Below are positions 1-10,307 of a stretch of 64,000 bases of DNA, in pieces; positions within the stretch are counted from its first letter, which is position 1, and every line of letters begins with the position of its first letter. The stretch covers positions 138,591 through 202,590 of the forward strand of contig QANZ01007074.1 of the NCBI GenBank assembly GCA_003254925.1. Reading direction: 5' to 3'. Made by a program: the position numbers and the translations under genes. Under the pieces are notes generated by a model that was not told the origin of the DNA, ran no database searches, and saw only the letters and a program-made list of their open reading frames with translations. Origin of the DNA: Chamaecrista fasciculata. Taxonomy: Eukaryota > Streptophyta > Magnoliopsida > Fabales > Fabaceae.

Positions 1-1755
1 CAACCGGCTTTTTCTTGCAGCCTCACGATTCTGAGCAAGCCTGCGGAGGGTCTGCAATGATTAAACAAACAAGCATCATGTGAAAGCTACCATTTAGTAT
101 TTTGGGTATTATCTGCAGAATATGATTTAGATAAATAACCTTCTGATCTGATTTATCTTTCGATCTGTCACTGGAGTCAGAAGCCCCAGCTGCAAGGGCT
201 AGACTTCTATCATACTGCAAAAGCATACATACAAAGTCAGATTGTCAAGTGGTAACAACTTGCAAAAGCTTCAACTCTGCTTTAGGGGACAGCATTGGAA
301 AGGCTTCAGCCCATGCATTATGTGCAAATACTACTTAAATGTAGATCGGTCAAACAGTTGAATCCTTGAAAATAGGTATGCAAATATGGAAGAGAGGGAT
401 AAGAATACAAGACTTATCAATGATAAATAAAGAGAGAAAATAGCATATTATGAAAAGTTATCAAACATTACCTGCTGATTTTTATCATCAGTTTCAACAT
501 CAGTAGAAATATCAGTCCTCGGACTGGCATCAGCCATGGCAGATTCTTCCTGATTCTCTCTATTACCACCTGATATGGTAACCAGATAAGATTGTTGGAC
601 CTTTTGTAATTGCAACTTTGGTAACTCTGCTTGGTAGGTCGATGGGACTTTATTAAGTGAAGTTGGAAACTGCTTTGAGAAATGAAAAGGAATTATGGGT
701 CTATAACAAATAATCTAGTTTAAAAAAGCTGAAAGTTTGTTAGATGATGCCCAGGGAAACTATCAAAAGTACCTATGTGAACAAGACCAGGAGAAATAGT
801 TGCGTACTTACTTTTAAATTTTAATGAGTTTAAAGTTGAGTCTAAATCATATAACAGGAAAAACCATCTGAGAAGGAAACTGTGAACAGCAAGCCTAAAC
901 TCATTAAAAAGAATAAAGAATACCAATTAACCATGTTAGACTCTTAGATGTCTAGGTTTTTACCCAAAAGTAGCAGCATGTGTAAATTTGTGTCCATGCT
1001 TGTGCATGTGTAACAGTGATTAGTCCTTTTACTTGTCCTAGGTGCTGAACTACCATATAGTCTTTATTAATGCAATCTTTGCCAGGCAACAATTATTTAG
1101 TCATTTACTAACAGATTGCGAAGATCAACCATAAGGCAATCCTTGCCAAAAGTTATGAAGAAATGATATTTCAAGGTCATTTCAATTAACAAATCGCCCT
1201 CACATAATTTAATGCTTGAGTTGAGATTTGTCACCCAGGGATAATAGTTTAGCAAAATAGTTAAGTTACCCATATGAAGATTGTGACATGTAAACTTCTC
1301 CAATTGGACTACATGATATACCTACTTCCACTCAGGCCAACAGCATCCTATGTACGATATCCAACTGAATGATCAAATGCTCCGAAATCAGAAACATGAA
1401 AAGAATCAACTGTGCTTGCCTCTGTATAACTGAAACGTGAAAACCATATTTTTTTCAAATAAAGACCCACATAAATAATGCGTTTCTTTTTAGACAGCAC
1501 ATAAAAAAAGAAAAAGTCAGCTAAAACAAAAAGATCTTAACTGAATTCTGACTCAACCAAACTAAGATTTATAATATAAACTAGTATGCAAAAAGTCAAA
1601 TCATTAACTTCAACAGAAATGTTGTGGAAGTATTTGCTATTCCAAACTAAAGAGACACAAGCAACAATGAAAATCAGTTTTCGTGGTATTCCTCAATTCA
1701 GGATGGAAATATACCGCGCATTGGATAAGAATAATTGAGAATCAAAGCTCGGCAT
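1..1755 (-). CDS. TGA-class (TGA2/TGA2.1-like) bZIP transcription factor, 5' part, in-frame stop in exon 2
   Basis: TGA factors bind as-1/TGACG elements in the nucleus and partner NPR1 in salicylate responses. I read five minus-strand coding exons: 1715-1755, 1322-1429, 472-700, 140-214 and <1-51. Every junction keeps frame: exon 1 ends CG, exon 2 supplies T (Arg); exon 2 ends AG, exon 3 supplies A (Arg); the rest are phase 0. Exon 1 starts MPSFDSQL, exon 2 holds HVSDFGAFDHSVGYR, exon 3 holds MADASPRTDISTDV, exon 4 holds ASDSSDRSKDKSDQK, and the last begins the basic region TLRRLAQNREAARKSRL. This matches TGA2.1-like proteins with a long N-terminus. Exon 2 has an in-frame TAG at 1348-1350, where relatives usually have an acidic residue, so the long form cannot be made from this allele. 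Translation could still start at the MADAS methionine (535-537), the usual start of short TGA2/5/6 proteins. The C-terminal part lies outside the window. Confidence 0.88.
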
Positions 1756-2690
1756 CCCTCTTGCCGCTCCTTTCTCATCTTCTACAGCCCACTCTGGTTC
1801 TACTGCCCGTGCATCATCACCAAATCCTCAGTTCGCCTCCTCCCTAATCAGTAGGAAACACCAAGCTACTCAAATTGATTGACAATCTTTGCTTTACTGA
1901 GGTTAGAAGAACCAAGTCACCAACAAACATTACAACTTTTGAAATAAAACACAGCAAAATAGCTTCAGTTATAAGCAGAGAACAATACTACTCTTGCACA
2001 GAGCATAAACTGCAACAGCATAATGTGACTCGTCTTCACAAGCTTATTCTAGTGTGGATATTGGTAAATCTGATTTTAGATAGGAATTTCAGACAAGGGA
2101 AAGCATTAATTAAAACCACATCCGAGAATACTACCCAAAGCCAATAATAATCAAGTTGAAGCGAAAGTGCGAACGAAACCCTTAAATGTCACTAAAAGAA
2201 GCTAGCTCATGTGAAACAGATAAAAACCCACTAGGTTATGAAGCGAAATCGCAGAACCCACAAGCCAAACTCACAAAAAGCGAGACTCAAAAAGTCAAAG
2301 TAGCACAATTTGACATGCAATAGACTATTATGCTGACTGACACAAAACCCAATTTACACAAAGATGCCCAAATCAATGAAAGTAAAGAAAAGGAACCAAA
2401 TCCAATCCAAGCTCGAGAAGATCAAAATCACCATGAAAATGATGATTATACTCACACAAAAGCAGAAAATGAAACCAAACACACCTCGGAATTCTGACGC
2501 GGAAGATGACGGCAATGATGACGACGACGACGAAGATGGTAGTATTTTTGTTTTTTCTTATTTTCTTTTTTCTTTTTTCTCTTTTTGAAGTTTCTGTGTT
2601 TATCGGATTAAAGTGAAGAAAGAAGAAGGAAAGAAAGAAAGAGGAAAGAAGGTGAGAGAGATTCCAATCTCTAGATGTCTTCTTGTGAAG
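1756..2690 (-). promoter_or_regulatory. Probable 5' leader region of the TGA gene with a leader intron
   Basis: Upstream of the TGA start codon, a possible acceptor (tgattag) at about 1844-1850 and a possible donor (GAG/gtgtgt) at about 2484 would define a leader intron of about 640 bp. The candidate first leader exon, 2485 to about 2690, is CT-rich on the minus strand, as plant 5' leaders often are, and holds a short (GAC)n run. No conserved protein is encoded. This is inferred from splice-like sites and composition only. Confidence 0.35.
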
Positions 2691-2717
2691 AAATTCATCT
2701 ACTTTTCGACGTCTCGA

Positions 2718-3056
2718 GGGTGGATCCACTGCAGTGGATTTCCCGCCAAATCCACTGCAGTGGATCTGCAGTAAGCAATCTCAAGCGTCCATTTAATCTT
2801 CACGGTTCATATCGCGCCATGTCATCCTTCTTTATAAATGAAACGCTGCGTTTCATTTTCTGAAGCTTTCCTTTCATCCCTCCTAAAAACGCAGCGTCGT
2901 CTCACTAAAATGGAAGATGATTGACTTCAAAATACACGAAACGTCTCCGTCTTCTCCCGCGCTTCATTTTTCTTCTTCTTCAGCTGAGCTTCCCTGTTGT
3001 TGTGCCCTGTTCCCGTGCCGTCGTGCCGTACCCCGCCGTTACGTACTGAGTTACCG
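2718..3056 (+). repeat. Left terminal inverted repeat of the MULE
   Basis: This arm matches the reverse complement of 9130-9468 almost base for base; differences include catccttc against catcattc and cccgcg against ccagcg. Its outer 50 bp hold two copies of the perfect 16-bp palindrome ATCCACTGCAGTGGAT separated by a short GCGGGA-type spacer. Farther in, ACGCTGCG and ACGCAGCG occur in opposite orientation. Such motifs are candidate transposase binding sites. Confidence 0.93.
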
Positions 3057-3815
3057 TGTCTTCACTTGCTGTCGTTATCTGGAGACAGCAGATTGAAGAA
3101 GCTTGGTTCAATCTCTTTCTCATTTTCAATGTATATATGCTAAGTAAATTTATAGTTTTTATAAGGTTTTTAAATGTTTGTATATACATGTATATATGCA
3201 TATTCTGATGGGCTTGTAGATGTTGAGTGAAGGGTTTTCATATTTGTATATGTATGGTATATATCTATGCCCTGTTTGAAACTGATAAGTTTAACCTAAC
3301 ACCTAAAATGCAAAAAAGAGTAAAATAACACCGAAAAAGTGTGGTGAGTAAGTGTGGAGTAAATTGTGAGTCAAGTGTATAGCTATTCTGTGTGCAGCAA
3401 AGTGAATGAGTGATAGGAGTCTTAGTCTAAGTGTAACGTGAGATAGCTACTGTGATAGTAAGTGAGTGATAAAGTTGTGTAAAGGCTCAAATTGTATTTT
3501 GAGTCCTTATGTAATGAAATTTATTTCAGTTCAGTCCCTTCACTAGCTCCAAAAATACTAAATGGTATACACATATATAGAACACCATAATCAGTTTGAG
3601 CTTATCAGTAATTCAAGAGGGCATATCAAGTTGTATATTTTTTTTTACTTCTCTATCCAACTTACTTCAAAAGAATATAAATAAATAAGTGTCTCATTTA
3701 AATTGTATAAAATAGTTCATATTTTTAATTTTAATTTATATGTGATTAATTTTAAGTATTTTGTGTTTATATTTGTAGGGAAGAAGTATCATCACCTCAA
3801 AATGTTACTATTGAG

Positions 3816-5987
3816 ATGGAATGGAAACCTAAAATAGGTATGGAGTTTGATAGTATTGAAGAAGCTTGGAAATTTTGGAGTGATTATGGAGGTAAAATGG
3901 GATTTGGTGTTAGAAAAGCATACAGGAATATGAGCAAAAAAGATAATTCAATCTTAACATGCAGATTCGTGTGCTCTAAACAAGGAGTCAGGGGAAACGA
4001 TAAAAGATCTCATCTAGTTGTTAAACCTAGACCTGAGACAAGAACAGGTTGTCAAGTCAAAATTGGAGTTAAAAATTTCAATGGGAAGTTCAGAGTATAT
4101 GAGTTAGAGGAAAATCACAATCATGTGCTTCATCTTCCTCAAACAAGTCATATGTTAGCATCTCAACGTCGGTTATCTGAAGTTCAACAGCGAGAGATTG
4201 ACTTAGCACGTAGCGCAGGCCTTCAACAAAGAGCGACATATGATTTGATGAGTACACAGGCAGGAGGAAGAGGCAATGTCGGTTTTACTCGGTTGGATCA
4301 AAAGAATTACCTTCGTACTAAAAGGCAAAAAAATTTGATTCATGGGGAAGTAGGTTTCTTAATGGAATATTTTCAAGAGCAGTCTTTCAAGAATCCATCC
4401 TTCTTTCACACTTATCAAATGGATTCAGAGGAACAGATAACAAATATCTTTTGGGCTGATGCACGTATGCTTCTTGATTATGGGTATTTTGGCGATGTTG
4501 TCTCGTTTGATACCACCTATTGTACAAATAATGCAAATCGACCCCTAGCATTATTTGGGGGATTTAACCATCATAGGGAAACAATAATTTTTGGGGCTGC
4601 ATTGTTATATGACGAGACAACGTTGTCATTTAAGTGGTTGTTTGAAACTTTCTTGAAGGCACATAATTTTAAAAAGCCTCAATCAATATTCACAGATCAA
4701 GATCAAGCAATGGCCAAAGCACTATTGGAAGTTATGCCCGAGATAAAACATGGATTGTGTACTTGGCATTTGAACCAGAATGGAATCAAGCATTTGGGAG
4801 GGATGATGAAGGGAAAAGCTCACTTTTTAAAATTCTTCGATTGGTGTATGTATAAATGTGTGGATGAGTCAGAATTTGAGGAAGTTTGGAAACTGAAGCT
4901 TGCAGAGTATAAAGTTGAAGACAATGCTTGGCTTAAATCAGTGTATGCTTTGAAAGAGAAGTGGGCAGCTTGTTACATGAAGAGAAGTTTTACACTTGGC
5001 ATACAAAGTACACAAATCAGTGAGAGTATAAATTCAGAGTTCAAGAATATTTTAACTTCAAGGGCTGACTTTGTGGATTTCTTTACTCAATTTGAACAAT
5101 TCTTAGAGAAGAAGCGATATAAAGAATTGAAAAGTGAATTTAAAATTCGGGAAACAGTCCCAACATTATCAAGTCCTAGGAATCCTCTTTTGAAGCAAAT
5201 GGCAGAAGTATATACTACAAAAGTTTTTGAAAAGTTTCAAAAAGAGTTCGTGGACAAGGATGCTTGTTATATAAAGAAAAGAAATGAAGACTATTTTGAA
5301 TACGTCATTGGCATGGTTGATGAAGAAGGAGAATGGAAAGTTATGTTTTTAAATCATCCTCAAGAGATGTCAATTTCTTGTAGTTGTCGGAAGTTTGAAT
5401 CTTGGGGCATTTTGTGTTGTCATGCTTTAAAAGTGCTTGATTGGAATGATGTGAAGTTGCTTCCAAGCCACTACATTTTAAAGAGGTGGACAAAAGAAGC
5501 AAGATGTGGTGTTATATATGATGTTAAGGGAAAAGAAGTTAACGAAGACCCAAATTTAACTTCCACGCAACGATATAGAGAACTTTGTTCGTTGTATGTG
5601 AAATTAGCATCCGAAGCGTCCCCTTTTGAAGAGGATTTCAAATTTGCTTGGAATATTGGAATGGAGGCGCTCAAGCAAATTATGGAGCGTCGTACGGTGT
5701 TAATAAGTCAAAACATATCACCAGATACGAGCAATGATGTTTGTAATGACATAGCTCCTCCTACCAGTCAAAACATGTCACAAGAAATGAGTAATCATAT
5801 TCTTGATGGCATAGCTCCTCCTACAAGCCCAAACATGTCACAACCAATCACTAATGAGGAATATGATGACATAGCTCATACAAGCCAAAACATGCCACAA
5901 CCAAAGGGGATCAAAAAGAGAGCTGGACGTAAGAGAAGGAGGCGCATCATGTCTTGCTTTGACATTCCAAAGAAGAAAACAACTTAA
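3816..5987 (+). CDS. FAR1-like MULE transposase (723 residues)
   Basis: It would bind the terminal repeats and cut and move the element in the nucleus. The N-terminus (about residues 8-100) is a FAR1-type zinc-binding DNA-binding domain, with cysteines in ILTCRFVCSKQG and RTGCQVKIG and the pair NHNH. The MULE transposase core follows: Asp in VVSFDTTYC (about 227), Asp in IFTDQDQAM (about 291), and a candidate Glu in ISESINSEFKN. A SWIM zinc finger (CSCRKFES...CCHAL, about 518-535) comes next. Residues about 630-697 form four degenerate repeats on the pattern SQNMSQ...DDIAPPT, followed by a basic, probably nuclear-localising tail (GIKKRAGRKRRRR). The frame is unbroken. A consensus-like acceptor (tttgtag) lies at about 3779 and the frame stays open from there, so a short upstream exon may add residues. 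A spliced downstream exon around 6082-6142 is possible. Confidence 0.92.
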   Translation: MEWKPKIGMEFDSIEEAWKFWSDYGGKMGFGVRKAYRNMSKKDNSILTCRFVCSKQGVRGNDKRSHLVVKPRPETRTGCQVKIGVKNFNGKFRVYELEENHNHVLHLPQTSHMLASQRRLSEVQQREIDLARSAGLQQRATYDLMSTQAGGRGNVGFTRLDQKNYLRTKRQKNLIHGEVGFLMEYFQEQSFKNPSFFHTYQMDSEEQITNIFWADARMLLDYGYFGDVVSFDTTYCTNNANRPLALFGGFNHHRETIIFGAALLYDETTLSFKWLFETFLKAHNFKKPQSIFTDQDQAMAKALLEVMPEIKHGLCTWHLNQNGIKHLGGMMKGKAHFLKFFDWCMYKCVDESEFEEVWKLKLAEYKVEDNAWLKSVYALKEKWAACYMKRSFTLGIQSTQISESINSEFKNILTSRADFVDFFTQFEQFLEKKRYKELKSEFKIRETVPTLSSPRNPLLKQMAEVYTTKVFEKFQKEFVDKDACYIKKRNEDYFEYVIGMVDEEGEWKVMFLNHPQEMSISCSCRKFESWGILCCHALKVLDWNDVKLLPSHYILKRWTKEARCGVIYDVKGKEVNEDPNLTSTQRYRELCSLYVKLASEASPFEEDFKFAWNIGMEALKQIMERRTVLISQNISPDTSNDVCNDIAPPTSQNMSQEMSNHILDGIAPPTSPNMSQPITNEEYDDIAHTSQNMPQPKGIKKRAGRKRRRRIMSCFDIPKKKTT

Positions 5988-6634
5988 TGTAAGTAACTCT
6001 ATTAGAACTACTAATTGATATCTTGGTTTTGAATATATTCAATTTCATTTAGTGATTTGTGTTTGTTTTTTTTTGTAAATAGGGACTCTTGGACTATCCG
6101 AATCCATCACTTAAGGCTATCAGTGATCAAGTTATTTTGTGAAGACCAGACTATTTAGAATTCTCTTATTTTATCATTCTTTTGTGTAACCCATCAAGCT
6201 TCTGCTAATATTTGTGACTGATATTATTGTTACTGTTCAAACTAGACTTGGTTATCTAAAATTGGTCGTATGATTGATATTGTAATTAGTGTTTTTAGGA
6301 AAATGCCTTTTGGTGGAATACAATGATTTTTTGTGAGTTTTGTCAAGCATCACTAATTCATCATATACCTCTTGAACTTGTGAGGTGTTACCTGTTTGTC
6401 AAGCAGTAAAAAGAAAATTTGTACACAAGCTGATTTAGAATTGACAATTGGGCTAGAATCACTTATGTGAGAGATATTCAAAACTAGTAAAAAATTATGT
6501 ATGTATTGATATGAAAATTTGTATTACAATGAGTCTTATTTCATGACTCCTATTTTTCTTTGAAGTACAATGATAGTCACTATAATATTTGATTACAAGG
6601 AATTGGTAATTCTACAAGTTATTTTTCCTAATAT

Positions 6635-6754
6635 GATGATCATCTACATTATCTTGATTCTTGATGCCTTCCTTGATGATCAATTGCATTATCTTGATTC
6701 TTGATGCCTTCCTTAATGATCATTTGCATTATCTTGATTCTTGATGCCTTCCTT
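6635..6754. repeat. Three 40-bp tandem repeats inside the MULE
   Basis: Three consecutive 40-bp units share the core cattatcttgattcttgat followed by gccttcctt, at 6635-6674, 6675-6714 and 6715-6754. They differ at only a few positions. A decayed fourth piece (gatgcac...gcattatct) follows. They lie just downstream of the transposase gene. Confidence 0.9.
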
Positions 6755-7382
6755 GATGCACTTTATCTGCATTATCTTTGCATTATCTGATTAATAAATT
6801 CTGCAGAATGAAACAAATATTACAAAATTCTGTTGTTTTATAAGTCTAATAACATCACTAGTCATCACCTCACAAATCAGAACTATGATCCTAGTCTGTC
6901 AAGTAAAGCACAAAAGCCATGCATGAAATACCAAGTGATTCATTCTGTCAACAACAAAAGCATTAATTAAGTTTCCCTTGAAACTGTTTCTTTACTAAGC
7001 AACCCAACTTAGTCAATCAAAATAATTGGTATTTCCTAACAATCTGTGAAGACTATATTTGCCCAGAAACTACCAAATGGTACACAGGGCAAAGGGCATG
7101 CAGTATCAGCATTCAACAGATCCAGGGACAACAAACTATCATTTGGATACATATATAATATCCATGCAATAAACAAATTGATCTGTACAAAAAACGACTA
7201 ATTTCTTCAGCTAATGCATTACATAAGTTTCCAGCTTGGTCTTTTCCTATTTGAAAATACACTGATAACTATAACACAAGGAGATACTCTTGCCTTAATT
7301 TGATTCACTAGACACTAAACGATTACATGACAAAACCAACAATCCAAAGTATAGAAATCTAACAATAAAAGGATCAAAGTTA

Positions 7383-9129
7383 GGGGCTAGCAGGCTGCTG
7401 GAGAAGGCTGTATCCAAATGAAATTGTGCAAATCATAAGACCAAGTAGAGCACCTGCAAATATGTTATATTTTTTTGTTGGCCAGATAAGCAAATATGTT
7501 TGAACATAGACAAGATAGCACATATACTGATGAAAAGAACAAATCTCTTACAAATGGAATTAAAAACATTTTCAGTAATAGAATGAAGTTTTTCAATATC
7601 TCTACATGTCAGCCAAAGAGACTTTTTTAAAGAAACTGTGGACATAGCACCGAAGGAGCTATTAAATATTTCTGTCATAGAAAGTTCAGAAACAAGTTTG
7701 AATCCTAGAAAGTATGAGCATTTTGTTCCAACCATTTATACTTGAGAATATTATAAACAGAACAGTTCAATAAATTCTTTCTAACTTACTCCAGTCAAAG
7801 CCCTTGAATCTAGTCAGAAGAAACAATTCCAAATTCCATAATTTCTTCTGGATGTAACTGCTTTGCAAGAGAGAAAATAGATCAGCAACGGTTTTTGAAC
7901 TAGAACCTCCCATAATGCACACATACTAGGAGAAAACACTACAGGATATTATAAAGTTTCCATTGTATCAGTAGTGTTGATCCGTTCTACTGCCAATAGA
8001 CTTGACGTAAAGATAGATTTGGATTTCCAAAAGGGGTTCTCAACTTCTCATCATTCTGAATGTGGGTAAGAAACTGGAAGGGGGCAAGGTATTTGTACAA
8101 AAACACATAAGGTTGACTATCGTAAACTACTTTAGAAGATTATTAGAGAAAACAAATAACAGAAAAGGGGGAAGTATACATAATACTAGGCTTATTTAGG
8201 GGGGAAACATGGATTGCCCTTCTCATAATCCAGCATCACGTATATATTTGTCAGCAAAATAACTCAATAACCCCTCACATTCATACTTGGAGAATAATGA
8301 AGCGATTTAATGGTTTGCAAACTATGTCTAGCCATCTACTATGTTATTGGCTATGTATTCATCCTCTCAAGAGCAGTCAAATTGGGTGCAATAGTAAATT
8401 AATTCAGACAGCGCCAATCTACAATTACATTTCATCATTTTTAATTTTTAACAAAATAATAATAGTTATAAAGGACAGATCCTACCAACCAAAATTGACA
8501 GCATAAAAACAAAGATGCTGCCTCCAAAGCTTCTGAAGTGTTCTCAAACTTAGAAAATGCTTTTAACTTGACCACCTATTATGATGCCAAACATGGTCAA
8601 CTTCATAGGCCATTTAAAACTTGAAGAAAACATATTAATGATAAAATCAGCACACACACACACACACACAGAGAGAGAAATCAAACGAGAACCTGTCTGG
8701 CTGTTTCTGCACTGGAAAAATCCTTCCATAAGTCCTGCATAAGAAATAATATGAAAAAAGTCACAAATAAGCTCCAACAGTAAGAAAATTGGAGAAGGAA
8801 AACCAGGACAGATTCGTATACAAACAATCATTTAGATTTATGGAAACCTGAAAAAAAAAAATGGTATTGTGAAGCTCAAGTGCAAATATAAAAGAGCCAG
8901 GAATTGACATGATCCCAAATCTTCAAAAGCATGCTCCTACTTATTTCTAAAAGACAAATAAGAGCAAGAGGGAATGCCGATATCAACTTGCACATTGAGC
9001 ATAGAAAAAATAAAAAATTGAGAACAGAAAAGTAGACGGAGCAAACCCGATGGTATTACGGTTTTGGGGTTCGCAAGATCGAACAACTCAGCAGCACGAC
9101 GGCAAGATCGAAATCGAAATCGAAATCGG
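7383..9129 (-). other. MULE interior with possible minus-strand exons of an unidentified gene
   Basis: This part has no long open frame but several short minus-strand stretches bounded by splice-like sites. One near 7383-7447 reads GALLGLMICTISFGYSLL and ends in a stop, like a C-terminal membrane anchor. One near 7550-7735 reads SLWLTCRDIEKLHSI. One near 7875-7915 reads MGGSSSKTVADLFSLLQ, and one near 8694-8735 reads DLWKDFSSAETARQ. Just inside the right terminal repeat, RAAELFDLANPKTVIPSG is open. Together these could be a captured host gene or a second element gene. I do not recognise the protein, and the joins are not phase-checked. Confidence 0.3.
8651..8670. repeat. (CA)10 microsatellite
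   Basis: Ten CA units are followed directly by a short GA run, inside the MULE. Confidence 0.95.
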
Positions 9130-9468
9130 CGGTAACTCAGTACGTAACGGCGGGGTACGGCACGACGGCACGGGAACAGGGCACAATAACAGGGAAGCTC
9201 AGCTGAAGAAGAAGAAAAATGAAGCGCTGGAGAAGACGGAGACGTTTCGTGTATTTTGAAGTCAATCATCTTCCATTTTAGTGAGACGACGCTGCGTTTT
9301 TAGGAGGGATGAAAGGAAAGCTTCAGAAAATGAAACGCAGCGTTTCATTTATAAAGAATGATGACATGGCGCGATATGAACCGTGAAGATTAAATGGACG
9401 CTTGAGATTGCTTACTGCAGATCCACTGCAGTGGATTTGGCGGGAAATCCACTGCAGTGGATCCACCC
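9130..9468 (-). repeat. Right terminal inverted repeat of the MULE
   Basis: Reverse complement of the left arm, with the same double ATCCACTGCAGTGGAT palindrome at its outer end. Homology stops inward at the CGGTAACTC boundary (9130), beyond which the two sides differ. Short open frames seen here (for example 9050-9259) are products of repeat sequence, not genes. Confidence 0.93.
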
Positions 9469-9901
9469 TCTCGAGGTCTCATGGTTTTTTTTTTTTAATT
9501 AATGAATTTTTTATATATAAATTGTAAAGTTTAGTGCTTTGCTTTACTCACTGCTTGCTTGCTTGCTTGCTTTGACATCAATTGTGTTTTTCTGTGCTGT
9601 TTTTTTTTTATTATTATAATTCTTAAATTATTACATTTGTTTTGTGTCTTAAAAAATATAATTTGATTTGATTTTCTATTTGTCAGAGATTTACTGACAC
9701 AATATATAAATGCAGCCAATATAAATCCCCACAGCTTGCAACTCTCACAGTTTCGATGCTGAGTTGCGAAGGCTGTGATTCTCTGCAACCACTCACACTC
9801 TAGTAATTTTGATTTTTTTCCAAATATAAATGCCTTTGTATCACTTAAATAAATTTTAGAAATCTTCTTAATATAATTTTTTTAAGTAAAAATATTATTT
9901 T

Positions 9902-10307
9902 TTTGGCCAAAGTTCAAATTTGATCTCATATCTTTTGCTTGATTCTCAATTTGGTCTCATATCTCTTTTTGTTATACTTTTGGTCTTATATTTTTTTGTC
10001 AGGTCTCAATTTAGTCTCATATTTCTTTTTGTTACACTGTTGGTCTTATATTTTTTGGTCAGGTCTCATTTTAACCTTTTTTTTCTCAAATTTTACACCA
10101 ACTTTCAATTTCATCCATAATGTTTTTTACTGTTAATTTTATCCCCAAAATTTTCAACTTTCTCAAAATTTTATAAAAAAGAAATTAGTCAAATGATAAA
10201 ATGGATTAAAATATGAAATATTTGAGACAAAATTAATAGCAAAAAGACGTTAAGGATGAAATTAAAAGTTGATATAAAATTTGAGGACCAAAATAATACT
10301 TTTGCCT
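9902..10307. repeat. Degenerate foldback element with internal subrepeats
   Basis: The left arm holds two diverged units of about 60 bp on the pattern 'ggtctcatatttctttttgtta...ttttggtcttata'. The right arm (about 10190-10307) carries the inverse phrases 'aaaatatgaaatatttgagac' and 'gaggaccaaaataatac'. The left-arm phrases recur in the foldback at 16335-16725, so the two are related. Confidence 0.55.

Larger units (their letters stand above)
2718..9468 (+). mobile_element. Mutator-like element (MULE) with FAR1-type transposase, probably autonomous
   Basis: Sequence 2718-3056 reappears as a reverse complement at 9130-9468 with only a few differences. These long terminal inverted repeats enclose a transposase gene (3816-5987), a 40-bp tandem repeat array and about 3 kb without a clear long gene. 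Long inverted repeats plus a FAR1/MULE transposase define the Mutator superfamily. The octamer TCTCGAGG occurs once at each outer junction (2712-2719 and 9469-9476), but I do not see the clean 9-bp target duplication typical of MULEs, so the exact ends are uncertain by a few bases. Nearly identical arms and an open transposase frame suggest recent insertion. It sits about 960 bp upstream of the TGA start codon. Confidence 0.92.

Noticed and set aside
2364..2729. Overlapping open frames on both strands (74 and 118 codons)
   Set aside because: They are made of low-complexity GAC/GAA and CT-rich DNA, and the minus frame begins inside the MULE arm. The stretch reads better as a CT-rich leader of the TGA gene.
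6635..6754. CRISPR-like array
   Set aside because: The 40-bp units are directly adjacent with no spacers, in a plant element.
9050..9269. Open frames within the right MULE arm on both strands
   Set aside because: The matching left arm shows the same sequence, so these are consequences of the repeat, not independent genes.
2709..9477. A perfect 9-bp target duplication for the MULE
   Set aside because: Only TCTCGAGG is shared, and it overlaps the arm ends by two bases; the expected clean 9-bp repeat could not be confirmed.
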